Of a stretch of DNA of 63,553 bases, positions 42,260 through 51,199 are shown piece by piece. Positions within the stretch are counted from its first letter, which is position 1. Every line of letters starts with the position of its first letter. The position numbers and the translations under genes were made by a program. The stretch is from positions 1-63,553 of the forward strand of contig JAPPGH010000028.1 of the NCBI GenBank assembly GCA_026914155.1. Reading direction: 5' to 3'. The DNA comes from Candidatus Palauibacter rhopaloidicola (GTDB taxonomy: Bacteria; Gemmatimonadota; Gemmatimonadetes; Palauibacterales; Palauibacteraceae). The notes beneath the pieces were generated by a model that worked only from the letters and a program-made list of their open reading frames with translations, had not been told where the DNA came from and made no database searches.

Positions 42260-44653
42260 GTGAAACGCCGCTCGATTCGTCGCCCGTCACTTGTCGCGCT
42301 CCCCGCCCCCGCGCTCCCCGCCCCCGCGCTCGCCCCCTTCGCGCTCGCCGTCCTCGCGTTCGCCGCGCTGCCACCGGGAGCCGCCGCCCAGTCCCGGCCC
42401 TACCAGCCGGAATCCGTGAGCGCGAGCGAGTACGCGCGCGCCGAGCAGTTCCTGCCCTGGCACGCCGAGAAGCTCACGTCCGGGGTCACGGTGAACCCGC
42501 GCTGGGTCGACGCGAACCGGTTCTGGTACCGCAACCAGGTGTTCGGCGGCCACCAGTTCATCATGATCGACGCCGCGGCCCGCACCCGCCGGCCCGTCTT
42601 CGACCACGACCGGCTCGCCGCCGCCCTCTCGGAGGCTTCCGACGAGAGCCACGAGGCGACGGATCTTCCCTTCGACGAGTTCGAGTTCAATGCGTCCGGC
42701 GGCATCCGCTTCTGGACGGACACCCACGAGCGCTGGGACTGCGACATCGGGGCCTACCGCTGCACCGGTCCGGACTCCGTCGCGCGGGCGACGCACGAGA
42801 TCGATTCCCCCGACGGCGCGCTCGCCGTCTTCTCGCGCGACGAGAACCTGTGGGTCCGCGACACGAACTCCGACGAGGAACGGCAACTCTCGACGGACGG
42901 CGCGCCGCACTGGGGCTACGGCGTCGCCCCGGAGGGCTGCTGCCAGGAGATCTCGAACCGCCGCCGCGAGTTCAAGCCGCCCCCGGTCGCCGAGTGGTCC
43001 CCCGACGGCCGCCGGATCGTGACCCACCGCTACGACGAGCGCGACGTCGAGGACCTTCACCTGCTCGAGGCCGCCACCGGGCGCCCGATCCTCCACAGCT
43101 ACCGCTACGCCCTCCCCGGCGATTCCATCGTCCCCACCTGGCAACTGCACATCTTCGACGCCGAGACGGGAGCCCAGGTGCGGGCCGACTACGACCCCGT
43201 CGTCGGCTACTTCGGCGGCGCGGACACGACCTGGCACGCCGCCCAGTGGACCCCGGACGGCGCCCGCGTCTACTTCTCGCACCATTCGCGCGACTTCAGG
43301 AACCAGACGCTCGTCGAAGTCGACGCGACGTCGGGCGCGACCCGCGAAGTCATCGTCGAGAGCGGCGACACCTGGGTGGAGCTGAACCAGCTCCGCACGC
43401 CCTACAACTGGCGCGTGCTCGACAACGGGAGCGAGTTCATCTGGTTCTCCGAGCGCGAGGGCTGGGGCCACCTCTACCTGCACGACCTCGCCACCGGAGA
43501 GATGAAGAACCGGATCACGCAGGGATCCTGGCTCGTCGTCCAGCTTCTCGCCGTCGATGAGGCGGCGCGGCAGGTCTACTTCACCGGCGTGGGCCGCGAG
43601 CCCGGCCGCGATCCGTACCGCCAACACCTCTACCGGGCCTCGCTCGACGGCGGCGGGGTCACGCTCCTCTCGCCGGAGGACGCGCACCACGCCGTCTCCG
43701 CCTCGCCCGACGGCCGCTACTTCGTGGACACGCACTCCACGCGCTCGACGGCCCCGGTCACCGTCCTCAGGGACAACGCCGGACGCGCCGTGATGACGGT
43801 CGAGCAGGGCGACATCTCCCCGCTGCTCGACGCCGGCTGGGAGCCCCCGGTGCGCTTCTCCGCCAAGGCGCGCGACGGGGTGACGGACGTGTACGGCTAT
43901 CTCTGGCTCCCCCCGCACATGGAGGACGGGGCCGTCTATCCCGTCATCGACTACGTCTACCCCGGCCCCCAGATCGGCCCCATCCGCACCCCCGGCTTCA
44001 CCTCCGGGCCGCGGGGCCAGGGCCACGCGCTCGCCCAGCTCGGGTTCATCACCTTCGCGGTCGACGCCATGGGCACGCCGTACCGCTCCAAGGCCTTCCA
44101 CGAGAGCTACTACGGCAACATGCGGGACAACGGGATCCCGGATCACGTCTCGGCGCTCAAGGCGCTCGCCCTCCGCTATCCCATCGACATCGAGCGGGTG
44201 GGGATCTTCGGCCACTCCGGCGGCGGCTTCTCCTCGACCGACGCCATCCTGACCTTCCCGGACTTCTTCAAGGTCGCGGTGTCGGGGGCGGGGAACCACG
44301 ACCAGCGCGGGTACCACTTCCCGTGGGGGGAGAAATACCACGGGCTGCTCGAACGGAACCCGGACGGGACGGACAGCTTCGACTCGCAGGCGAACCAGAA
44401 CATCGCCTCGAACCTCAAGGGGAAGCTGCTGCTCCACTACGGGTCGCTGGACGACAACGTGCACCCGAACATGACGCTGCTCGTGGCCGACGCCCTCATC
44501 GAGGCGAACAAGACGTTCGACATGCTCGTGTTCCCGAACCGGAACCACGGCTACGCGCGCGAGCCGTACCTGATCCGGCGCACGTGGGACTACTTCGTCG
44601 AGCACCTCATGGGCGCCGACCCCCCGGTCGACTACCGGATCGTCCAGCCGTAG
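42260..44653 (+). CDS. S9 family (DPP-IV-like) exported serine peptidase
   Basis: 797 residues from a GTG with a GGAGGA site. The long signal peptide (ALAPFALAVLAFAALPPGAA) carries a doubled ALPAP from a 15-bp repeat. A DPP-IV-type propeller (residues ~60-550: WSPDGRRIVTHRYDERDVED) precedes an alpha/beta hydrolase domain. The catalytic triad fits Ser653 (FGHSGGG), Asp731 (YGSLDDNVH) and His763 (PNRNHGYARE). It should cut dipeptides, probably X-Pro or X-Ala, in the periplasm. It is followed after 8 nt by a propeller lipoprotein gene. Confidence 0.9.
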   Translation: MKRRSIRRPSLVALPAPALPAPALAPFALAVLAFAALPPGAAAQSRPYQPESVSASEYARAEQFLPWHAEKLTSGVTVNPRWVDANRFWYRNQVFGGHQFIMIDAAARTRRPVFDHDRLAAALSEASDESHEATDLPFDEFEFNASGGIRFWTDTHERWDCDIGAYRCTGPDSVARATHEIDSPDGALAVFSRDENLWVRDTNSDEERQLSTDGAPHWGYGVAPEGCCQEISNRRREFKPPPVAEWSPDGRRIVTHRYDERDVEDLHLLEAATGRPILHSYRYALPGDSIVPTWQLHIFDAETGAQVRADYDPVVGYFGGADTTWHAAQWTPDGARVYFSHHSRDFRNQTLVEVDATSGATREVIVESGDTWVELNQLRTPYNWRVLDNGSEFIWFSEREGWGHLYLHDLATGEMKNRITQGSWLVVQLLAVDEAARQVYFTGVGREPGRDPYRQHLYRASLDGGGVTLLSPEDAHHAVSASPDGRYFVDTHSTRSTAPVTVLRDNAGRAVMTVEQGDISPLLDAGWEPPVRFSAKARDGVTDVYGYLWLPPHMEDGAVYPVIDYVYPGPQIGPIRTPGFTSGPRGQGHALAQLGFITFAVDAMGTPYRSKAFHESYYGNMRDNGIPDHVSALKALALRYPIDIERVGIFGHSGGGFSSTDAILTFPDFFKVAVSGAGNHDQRGYHFPWGEKYHGLLERNPDGTDSFDSQANQNIASNLKGKLLLHYGSLDDNVHPNMTLLVADALIEANKTFDMLVFPNRNHGYAREPYLIRRTWDYFVEHLMGADPPVDYRIVQP
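42298..42327. repeat. 15-bp tandem duplication in signal peptide
   Basis: GCTCCCCGCCCCCGC occurs twice in direct succession within the S9 peptidase signal sequence, giving ALPAPALPAP. The frame is kept. Confidence 0.8.
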
Positions 44654-44661
44654 GCGACGCC

Positions 44662-45840
44662 GTGGCCCGACCGCTTCTCCTCGTCCTCCTGCCCTTTCTC
44701 GCATCCTGTCAGGGCAGCGAGGCCGGCCCGCCCCTCGTCGTGCGGAGCGACAGCGCCGGCGTCGAGATCGTCGAGGCCATGCGGCCGCTCTGGGGCGACT
44801 CGAGCCTCTGGCGCCTCGATCCGGATCCGCTCGTCGACCTCACGCTCTCGGGCGAGGGCCCCCGCCACGAGTTCCATGGGCTCCGCGACATGAAGCAGCG
44901 CCCGGACGGTTCACTCGTGATTGCCGACGGGAGCTCGCAGGAAGTGCGGGTGTTCTCCGCGGCCGGCGAGTTCCTGGGGTCGTTCGGCGGGAGCGGCGAT
45001 GGCCCCGGCGAATTCAGGAGCCTGCGGCGGATCGAGAACGCGGGCGACACCCTCCTGGCCCTCGACCGGGGACGCGTCACCGTAGCCGCTCACGATCTGA
45101 CGGTGGTCGGGACGTTCAACATCGATCCCTGGACGATCGACCTGCACGATCTCGGCGGGGGCCGGATCCTGCCGGAGGTATCGCGGCCGGTGTTGCCGAT
45201 GGATGGCCTTGCCGGACCGGTTCGGCCTTCGCAGCCTCTCGTGCTCCTCGACCTGGAGGGGACCCGGATCGACAGCGTCGGCGAACTGCGGGGAGCCGAG
45301 GTGCACGTACTCGTCCGCGACGGCTCCTACGTCGGGGCCGCGCCGCACTTTTTCGGCAAGGAACCTCACGTGGCCGCCCGGAGCGGGCACATCCTGCGGG
45401 GATCCTCCGACGCGATGCAGGTGGAGGAACTGGACCTTTCCGGAAACCTCGTGCGCATCCTGCGAATTCCCGACTATCCCCTGGACCTGAGCGACGCCCT
45501 GATCGCCGCCGAGCGGGACTTCCTGCTCGACGGCTTCACGCCCGGACACCCGTTGCGGGCGCCCTTCGAGGCTGCTCCCGTTTCCGACACCCGACCCGCC
45601 TTCACCGACATCCTCGTCGACCCCTCGGGAGCGGTCTGGCTGGAACTTCACCGGGGAAGAACCGAGCAGGACCAGCCCGAGAAGTGGCTGGTGCTGGACG
45701 CCGATGGGACGTGGCTCGGGACCGTCGAGATGCCGGACCGCTTCCGCGTGGCGCAAATCACCATCGACGCCGTGCTCGGCGTCCGCGAGGATGCCCTCGA
45801 CATCCAGCATCCCCAACTCCTCCGCCTGACGAGGAACTGA
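44662..45840 (+). CDS. Six-bladed beta-propeller lipoprotein
   Basis: 392 residues from GTG at 44662, 8 nt after the S9 peptidase stop. A short lipoprotein signal (RPLLLVLLPFLASC) with lipobox FLASC is present. Blades include DMKQRPDGSLVIADGSSQEV and the family signature GSGDGPGEFRSLRRI, followed by DTLLALDRGRVTVAAHDLT. Likely periplasmic and membrane-anchored; function unknown. The dispersed palindrome follows its stop by 8 nt and may end the transcript. Confidence 0.75.
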   Translation: MARPLLLVLLPFLASCQGSEAGPPLVVRSDSAGVEIVEAMRPLWGDSSLWRLDPDPLVDLTLSGEGPRHEFHGLRDMKQRPDGSLVIADGSSQEVRVFSAAGEFLGSFGGSGDGPGEFRSLRRIENAGDTLLALDRGRVTVAAHDLTVVGTFNIDPWTIDLHDLGGGRILPEVSRPVLPMDGLAGPVRPSQPLVLLDLEGTRIDSVGELRGAEVHVLVRDGSYVGAAPHFFGKEPHVAARSGHILRGSSDAMQVEELDLSGNLVRILRIPDYPLDLSDALIAAERDFLLDGFTPGHPLRAPFEAAPVSDTRPAFTDILVDPSGAVWLELHRGRTEQDQPEKWLVLDADGTWLGTVEMPDRFRVAQITIDAVLGVREDALDIQHPQLLRLTRN

Positions 45841-45848
45841 CCGGGGAA

Positions 45849-45866
45849 ACGTTCCCGCGGGAACGT
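45849..45866. repeat. Dispersed palindrome, copy 3
   Basis: ACGTTCCCGCGGGAACGT, perfect, beginning 8 nt after the stop of the propeller lipoprotein gene. Confidence 0.85.
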
Positions 45867-46024
45867 CCCGCACCCCCGGTTGGGACCTCGGTGGCGACAC
45901 CGCGCGACGCTTCCGCTGCTTGTCACGCGCGGTCGCTCTGACCACGTTCCACCTGACGTCCGTGGCTCGAAGCCGAGGCCGGGCGCCTGGAACCCGACCG
46001 TACCTGGATGACCGGAGGATCCCG

Positions 46025-47566
46025 ATGCGCCGCGCCCTTGATCGAACGTTCGTGACGCACCTCTGCTGTGCGCTTTCCCTCTCCCTGTTCGGCCTTCTGG
46101 CCTGCGCGCCGGAGGACGGCGCCGAGGTGGGGATGGAGTCCACGCAGGAGGTGCCCCCAGGTGACGGCTCCGACGAGAGCCTGATCGCCCGCGGAGAGGC
46201 GCTGGAACTGCCCACCGAGTGGGATCCGCCCCCGGGCGAGCCGATCGTGCACCACACCGCCGGCTTCGCGAAGACGCTCTGCTCCGGGACGTTCATCACC
46301 GGACTCGACTGGCGCGATGCGGCCGCCAACGTGGGCGGCTTCACGGCGCCCTTCCAGCACCGCGGCGCGGTCGTCGACACGGTCGTGGACATGGAGGCGC
46401 GGACGGTGAGCCTCACCCTCGGCTCGGGGATCACGCGCACCGCCAAGCTGTACGGCAGCCAGGGCTGCATCACGAACCCGCTGGGCCGGGACTCGATCTA
46501 CTTCACGCCCTCCGTCGTCGAGCCGATGACCCCGGATCCCGCCACCACGCCGTGGCCCATGGGGGACGTGCTCCCGGACGAGCCGTACCCGCCCGAGATC
46601 GACATGGACAAGGTCAACGAGGCGGTCGAGATCGCGATGGACCAGGAGGGGATGACGCTGGGCTTCGTCGTCACGTACCAGGGCCGGATCATCGGGGAGG
46701 ACTACGGCCCCGGCGTCGACATGCACACCCCGTTCGAGAGCTGGTCGAAGGGGAAGTCGCTCACGGGAACGCTGATGGCCGTCCTCATCCAGCAGGGCGT
46801 GTACGAACTGTGGCAGCGCGCCCCGATCCCGGAATGGCAGGATGACGCGAGGCGGGACATCCGCATCGCGGACATCATGCGCATGTCGAGCGGGATCCGG
46901 ATCGTAGCGCCGCAGGACCCGGATTATACGGAAGAGATGGGGTATCCCGACCACCTCTACCTCTACACCGGGGAGAACGCCTTCGAGTGGGCCGCGACCC
47001 GCCCGCAGCAGTGGGAGCCCAACACCGTGGGACGGTACCGGAACACCGACCCGGCGCTCACGAACTACCTGGTCCGCCTCGGCGTCGAGGGACGCGGCGA
47101 CGACTATCACGCCTTCCCGCAGCGGCACCTGTTCGACAAGCTCGGGATCCGGAACTTCATCATGGAGACGGACCCGAACGGGAACTTCCTCACCCAGGGC
47201 TACGAGTTCGGCTCCGCGCGCGACTGGGCGCGGCTCGGCAACCTCTACCTGCAGGACGGCGTGTGGGAGGGCGAGCGCATCCTCCCCGAGGGCTACGTCG
47301 ACTACGCGATGGAAATCGCCCCGGCCTGGATCGCGGACGGGCGGCCGACGTACGGCGGCGGCTTCGTGTGGAAGGACCTCGGCTTCCCGATCGAGGATGA
47401 CTACGGCGGCTTCGCGGGCGCCGGCGGCCAGTACACCGTGTTCATCCCCGCGCGCGGCCTCGTCATCACGCGCCTCGGCAAGTACACGGGCGCCGGCCCG
47501 GGCGCAGAGAACCTGCGAGCCGCGATCGCCCTCCTGATGGAGGCCGTCCCCCCGATCGGCGACTAG
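46025..47566 (+). CDS. Class C beta-lactamase-like serine hydrolase lipoprotein
   Basis: 513 residues from the ATG with a GGAGGA site. The N-terminus LCCALSLSLFGLLACAPE ends in a lipobox LLAC. The catalytic SxxK is Ser241-Lys244 (ESWSKGKSLTG). GRYRNTDPALTNYLV supplies the Tyr of the YxN motif, and GAGGQYTVFIPARGLVITRL takes the place of the KTG/HxG strand. The family includes penicillin-binding-like esterases and D-aminopeptidases. An N-terminal extension of ~200 residues is unassigned. The frame is open upstream to 45920 but not protein-like. The TAG shares CTAG with the convergent exonuclease stop. Confidence 0.85.
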   Translation: MRRALDRTFVTHLCCALSLSLFGLLACAPEDGAEVGMESTQEVPPGDGSDESLIARGEALELPTEWDPPPGEPIVHHTAGFAKTLCSGTFITGLDWRDAAANVGGFTAPFQHRGAVVDTVVDMEARTVSLTLGSGITRTAKLYGSQGCITNPLGRDSIYFTPSVVEPMTPDPATTPWPMGDVLPDEPYPPEIDMDKVNEAVEIAMDQEGMTLGFVVTYQGRIIGEDYGPGVDMHTPFESWSKGKSLTGTLMAVLIQQGVYELWQRAPIPEWQDDARRDIRIADIMRMSSGIRIVAPQDPDYTEEMGYPDHLYLYTGENAFEWAATRPQQWEPNTVGRYRNTDPALTNYLVRLGVEGRGDDYHAFPQRHLFDKLGIRNFIMETDPNGNFLTQGYEFGSARDWARLGNLYLQDGVWEGERILPEGYVDYAMEIAPAWIADGRPTYGGGFVWKDLGFPIEDDYGGFAGAGGQYTVFIPARGLVITRLGKYTGAGPGAENLRAAIALLMEAVPPIGD

Positions 47567-48453
47567 CCGGCCGGTTCCCGGCGCGCCGCGGCGAGGCGCT
47601 CCGCGCGGGAGGGCAGGTCCGGGGCGTCGAGGATCGTGGCGACGAGGTCGAAGTCGTCGCGGATGCCTGTCCATTTGAGGTCGTCCACGCTCGCTGACAC
47701 CGGTGCGTCCCGGACGAGTGTGGCGAGGCGCCGGAAGAGGAGCGCGTCGTCCAGCGCGTTGCGCAGCGTTTGGGCGAGGCGTTCGGGGCCCCGGACGGCG
47801 ACATCCCAGTCTCGTCCGTCCGAGGGGATGTCCTCGATGCGGCCATAGCGCGCGAGTACGGCGGCAGCGGTCTTGGCGCCGAAGCCTCGGATGCCGGGGA
47901 ATCCGTCCGCGGAGTCTCCCACCAGGGCCAGCCAGTCCGGGATCGCTGCCGGCGGGACGCCGAACTTCTCGACCACGCCGGCCTCGTCGCGCAGGAGGCG
48001 CTGCCGACGGTCGAACTGCACGATGCGGTCGCCCTCCACGCACTGGGCGAGGTCCTTGTCCGGGGTGCAGATGTAGACGCGCTCCACGCGCGGGTCCGCG
48101 GCGGCCATCGCGGCGCCGGCGGCCATCGCGTCGTCCGCCTCGTGCTCCACCATCGGCCACACGACGAACCCCGCCGAGGCGAGCGCCTCCTCGACGAGCG
48201 GGAACTGCGAGAAGAGCGCCGGGTCGATGCCCGAGCCGTCCTTGTAGCCGGGCCACAGGTCGTTGCGGAAGGACTCGACGACGCGGTCCGTGGCGATCGC
48301 GACGTGCGTGGCGCCGCCCTCGAGGAGGCCGAGCATCGAAGCCACGACCCCGCGGGCCGCTCCCACCTCGTGACCCCCGGCGTTCTTCGCCGAGGGCGCT
48401 CCGTAGAAGTGCCGGAACAACTCGTAGGTGCCGTCGATGAGGTGGACCTGCAC
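47563..48453 (-). CDS. 5'-3' exonuclease (FEN/PolA-N-terminal-like)
   Basis: 296 residues. It starts VQVHLIDGTYELFRHFYGAP, like the N-terminal nuclease domain of DNA polymerase I. Conserved blocks are VRVYIC-like RVYICTPDKDLAQCV, DWLALVGDSADGFPGIRGFG and AKTAAAVLARYG (H3TH DNA-binding motif). EHEADDAMAA carries acidic metal ligands. Acts on 5' flaps or primers during repair. Separate from any polymerase here. I chose GTG at 48453 with GGAG upstream; the longer frame runs into the proB leader. Convergent with the hydrolase gene, sharing CTAG. Confidence 0.85.
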   Translation of the reverse strand: MQVHLIDGTYELFRHFYGAPSAKNAGGHEVGAARGVVASMLGLLEGGATHVAIATDRVVESFRNDLWPGYKDGSGIDPALFSQFPLVEEALASAGFVVWPMVEHEADDAMAAGAAMAAADPRVERVYICTPDKDLAQCVEGDRIVQFDRRQRLLRDEAGVVEKFGVPPAAIPDWLALVGDSADGFPGIRGFGAKTAAAVLARYGRIEDIPSDGRDWDVAVRGPERLAQTLRNALDDALLFRRLATLVRDAPVSASVDDLKWTGIRDDFDLVATILDAPDLPSRAERLAAARREPAG

Positions 48454-48630
48454 GCGAACTCCGCCTTCCGCTGACGCCCCGCCGCGACCCTCCGCCCCGT
48501 CCCGCTCCCGTCTCCGAAGCGTCGTGCGTTGGAGCGCAGTGTGCAACGGCCCGCTCCGGTGTACCTTTGGTGGCCTTCCGCCGGCCACGCGGCCGGCTGT
48601 GGGTCCCGGTCCCGCTGTGAGGCGTTCCAC

Positions 48631-49800
48631 GTGAGCCAGCTCCAACCAGTCCCGCCGCCCGAGGGCGCCGCCGCCGCGCTGCCCGTCACGCGCGAGGCGA
48701 TCGCGACGGCCGACCGAGTCGTCCTCAAGGTGGGGACGGGCGTCGTCACGCACGACGATGGAACGATCGCCCTCTCTCGCCTCTTCCGAGTGGTGGAGAG
48801 CGCCAGCCGCCTGCGGCGGGAGGGGCGGGAGGTCCTCATCGTGACTTCGGGAGCGGTGGGACTCGGACGCGTCGCCCTCCAGCTCCCCGAACCGCCCGCG
48901 ACGGCCGCGCTGAAGCAAACGTGCGCCGCGATCGGACAGAGCCGGCTCATGGAACTCTACCAGCAGGGGTTCGCCCGGCTCGGCGTCACCTGCGCGCAGA
49001 TCCTCATCACGTGGACGGACTTCGATGACCGGGTGCGCTACCTGAACCTGCACGAGACGCTACAGAGTCTCTTCCGGCTCGGCGTGGTACCGGTGGTGAA
49101 CGAGAACGACGCCATCTCGCTGAACGACCGCGTGTACCGGGGGACCGGCAAGCGGCCGATCTTCGACGACAACGACCGGCTCGGGGCGCTCGTCGCGAGC
49201 GAACTGGCGGCGGATCTGATCGTGCTCCTCACGGACGTGCCGGGCGTCATGACGGCCGACCCCCGGCGCGACCCGGACGCGCGGCTGGTCGGCCGCATCG
49301 ACCGGCCGGATGAGCACGGACTCGACGTAGACGGGCGCTCCGGGCTCGGCCGGGGCGGCATGGCGAGCAAGCTGGAGGCGGCCCGGGTCGCGTCGCGCGG
49401 AGGGTGCCACACCGTCATCGCGTCCGGCGTCGATCCGGGCGCGCTCGACCGCGTCCTGGCCGGCGAGGAGGAGGGAACCTGGATCCCCCCGCGCGCCGCC
49501 CTCTCCTCGCGCAGCCGCTGGATCGCGTACTGTTCGCACCCGCGCGGGACGCTGGTCCTGGCGGAGGGGGGCGCCGAACGTCTCCGGGGCGGCGAGTCGC
49601 TGAGGGCGGCGGACGTCGGGCAGGCGGACGGTGAGTTCCGGCGCGGCGACGTGGTCGAGGTGCGGGCTCTCGACGGATCCCTGGTCGGACGGGGCGTCGT
49701 CGCGCTCGACTCGCGGCTCGTCCTCCAGGCGACCTCCCACCAAGCGGGGGCCGGCGTCCAGATCGTGGGGCGGGAGCATCTCATCCTCAAGGAATCGTGA
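48631..49800 (+). CDS. proB: Glutamate 5-kinase with PUA domain
   Basis: 389 residues. The kinase domain carries VVLKVGTGVVTHDDGTI, VLIVTSGAVGLGR, VPVVNENDAIS, FDDNDRLGALVASELAADL and LLTDVPGVMTADPR, then GRGGMASKLEAARVASRGGC. The C-terminal ~80 residues (RSRWIAYCSHPRGTLVLAEG ... GVQIVGREHLI) form a PUA domain. It phosphorylates glutamate in the first step of proline synthesis and is usually inhibited by proline. The start is a GTG with a weak site (GAGG). Its TGA overlaps the proA start by one base (TGATG). proC is not in the window. Confidence 0.95.
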   Translation: MSQLQPVPPPEGAAAALPVTREAIATADRVVLKVGTGVVTHDDGTIALSRLFRVVESASRLRREGREVLIVTSGAVGLGRVALQLPEPPATAALKQTCAAIGQSRLMELYQQGFARLGVTCAQILITWTDFDDRVRYLNLHETLQSLFRLGVVPVVNENDAISLNDRVYRGTGKRPIFDDNDRLGALVASELAADLIVLLTDVPGVMTADPRRDPDARLVGRIDRPDEHGLDVDGRSGLGRGGMASKLEAARVASRGGCHTVIASGVDPGALDRVLAGEEEGTWIPPRAALSSRSRWIAYCSHPRGTLVLAEGGAERLRGGESLRAADVGQADGEFRRGDVVEVRALDGSLVGRGVVALDSRLVLQATSHQAGAGVQIVGREHLILKES

Positions 49801-51134
49801 TGGAAGCCACTACATTGAAGCGCGAACCGACGGGGAAGCGGGAACCGATGGAGACGCTGAGGGAGCGGGCGGCCGGAGTACGGGCGGCGCAACGCACCAT
49901 CGGAAGTGCCGAGGCGGAGCGCAGGACGGCGGCGCTCCGCGCGCTGAAAGCGGTCCTGGTCCGCTCGCGGGCCGAGATCTCGCAGGCGAATGACGAGGAC
50001 CTGGCGCGCGCGGCGGAGGAAGGGCTTTCCGGGTCCCTCCTCCACCGGCTGGGGCTCCCCGATGCGAAGTTCGACAGCCTGCTCGAGGGGATCGACGCGC
50101 TGGTCGCAGGCGAGGATCCGATCGACCGCGTCCTCACGCGCACGGAACTCGACGAGGGTCTCGTCCTCGAGCGGGTGCGCAGCCCGCTCGGCGTGCTGCT
50201 CATCATCTTCGAGAGCCGGCCCGACGCGGTGATCCAGATCGGATCGCTCGCCATCCGCTCCGGGAACGGCGTCATCATGAAGGGGGGCAGCGAGGCGGCC
50301 CGCTCCAACGAGGTGCTCGTCGGCTGTCTGCGGCGGGCCCTCGAAGAAGCCGGCCTCGATCGCCGGGCCGTCCTGGGCGTCCCGGACCGGCGGGATGTCG
50401 ACGAACTGCTCGCCCTCGACGACCTCATAGACCTCGTGATCCCTCGGGGCTCCGGGGCGTTGGTCCGCTCGATCCAGGAGCGGAGCCGGATTCCGGTGCT
50501 GGGGCACGCGGAGGGCGTGTGCCACCTCTACGTGGACGCGTCGGCGGATCCGGAGATGGCGCTGCGACTCGCCGTGGACGGGAAGTGCGACTACCCGGCG
50601 GCCTGCAACGCGACGGAAACGCTGCTCGTGCACGAGGCCTTCCTGCCGCGGCTGGGCCCGATCGGAGAGGCGCTCCGCGAGCGAGGGGTCGAACTCCGCT
50701 GCGACGAGCCCTCGCGCCGGGTCCTGCCTTGGGCCGGGGCTGCCTCCGAGGAGGACTGGGGACTCGAGTTCGGCGACCTCACGTTGGCCGTGCGGACCGT
50801 GGCGGGCCTGGAGGAGGCCGTCGACTTCATTCACACGCACGGGAGCAGCCACACTGACGCGATCGTTGCGGAGGACCCCGCGGTGGCGGAACGGTTCCTG
50901 AAGGCCGTGGATGCGGCGAGCGTGTTCCACAACGCGAGCACCCGCTTCGCGGACGGCTTCCGCTACGGGCTCGGGGCGGAGGTGGGGATCAGCACGGCCC
51001 GCATCCACGCCCGCGGCCCGGTCGGCGTCGAGGGCCTCCTCACGACGCGCTGGCTGCTGCGCGGCGAGGGGCAGGGCGCCGCGGACTACGGCCCCGGCAA
51101 ACGCGCCTTCACCCACCGCCCCCTGCGCAGCTGA
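49800..51134 (+). CDS. proA: Glutamate-5-semialdehyde dehydrogenase
   Basis: 444 residues from the ATG that overlaps the proB stop (a GTG one codon upstream is also possible). Aldehyde-dehydrogenase fold: SPLGVLLIIFESRPDAVIQI, SGNGVIMKGGSEA, and catalytic Cys in CDYPAACNATETLLVHE. The C-terminal GPVGVEGLLTTRWLLRGEGQ is typical of ProA. It reduces glutamyl phosphate with NADPH in proline biosynthesis. Coupled to proB. The dispersed palindrome lies 20 nt after the stop. Confidence 0.95.
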   Translation: MEATTLKREPTGKREPMETLRERAAGVRAAQRTIGSAEAERRTAALRALKAVLVRSRAEISQANDEDLARAAEEGLSGSLLHRLGLPDAKFDSLLEGIDALVAGEDPIDRVLTRTELDEGLVLERVRSPLGVLLIIFESRPDAVIQIGSLAIRSGNGVIMKGGSEAARSNEVLVGCLRRALEEAGLDRRAVLGVPDRRDVDELLALDDLIDLVIPRGSGALVRSIQERSRIPVLGHAEGVCHLYVDASADPEMALRLAVDGKCDYPAACNATETLLVHEAFLPRLGPIGEALRERGVELRCDEPSRRVLPWAGAASEEDWGLEFGDLTLAVRTVAGLEEAVDFIHTHGSSHTDAIVAEDPAVAERFLKAVDAASVFHNASTRFADGFRYGLGAEVGISTARIHARGPVGVEGLLTTRWLLRGEGQGAADYGPGKRAFTHRPLRS

Positions 51135-51154
51135 ATACGGTCTGAACGCGCGGG

Positions 51155-51172
51155 GACGTTCCCGCGGGAACG
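51155..51172. repeat. Dispersed palindrome, copy 4 (3' flank imperfect)
   Basis: GACGTTCCCGCGGGAACG followed by CC rather than TC, so the last outer pair is lost. The core of CGTTCCCGCGGGAACG is perfect. It lies in the proA / DUF1080 convergent gap and may end both transcripts. Confidence 0.8.
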
Positions 51173-51199
51173 CCGCTGGCCAGCCGCTGCCGCCGGCCG

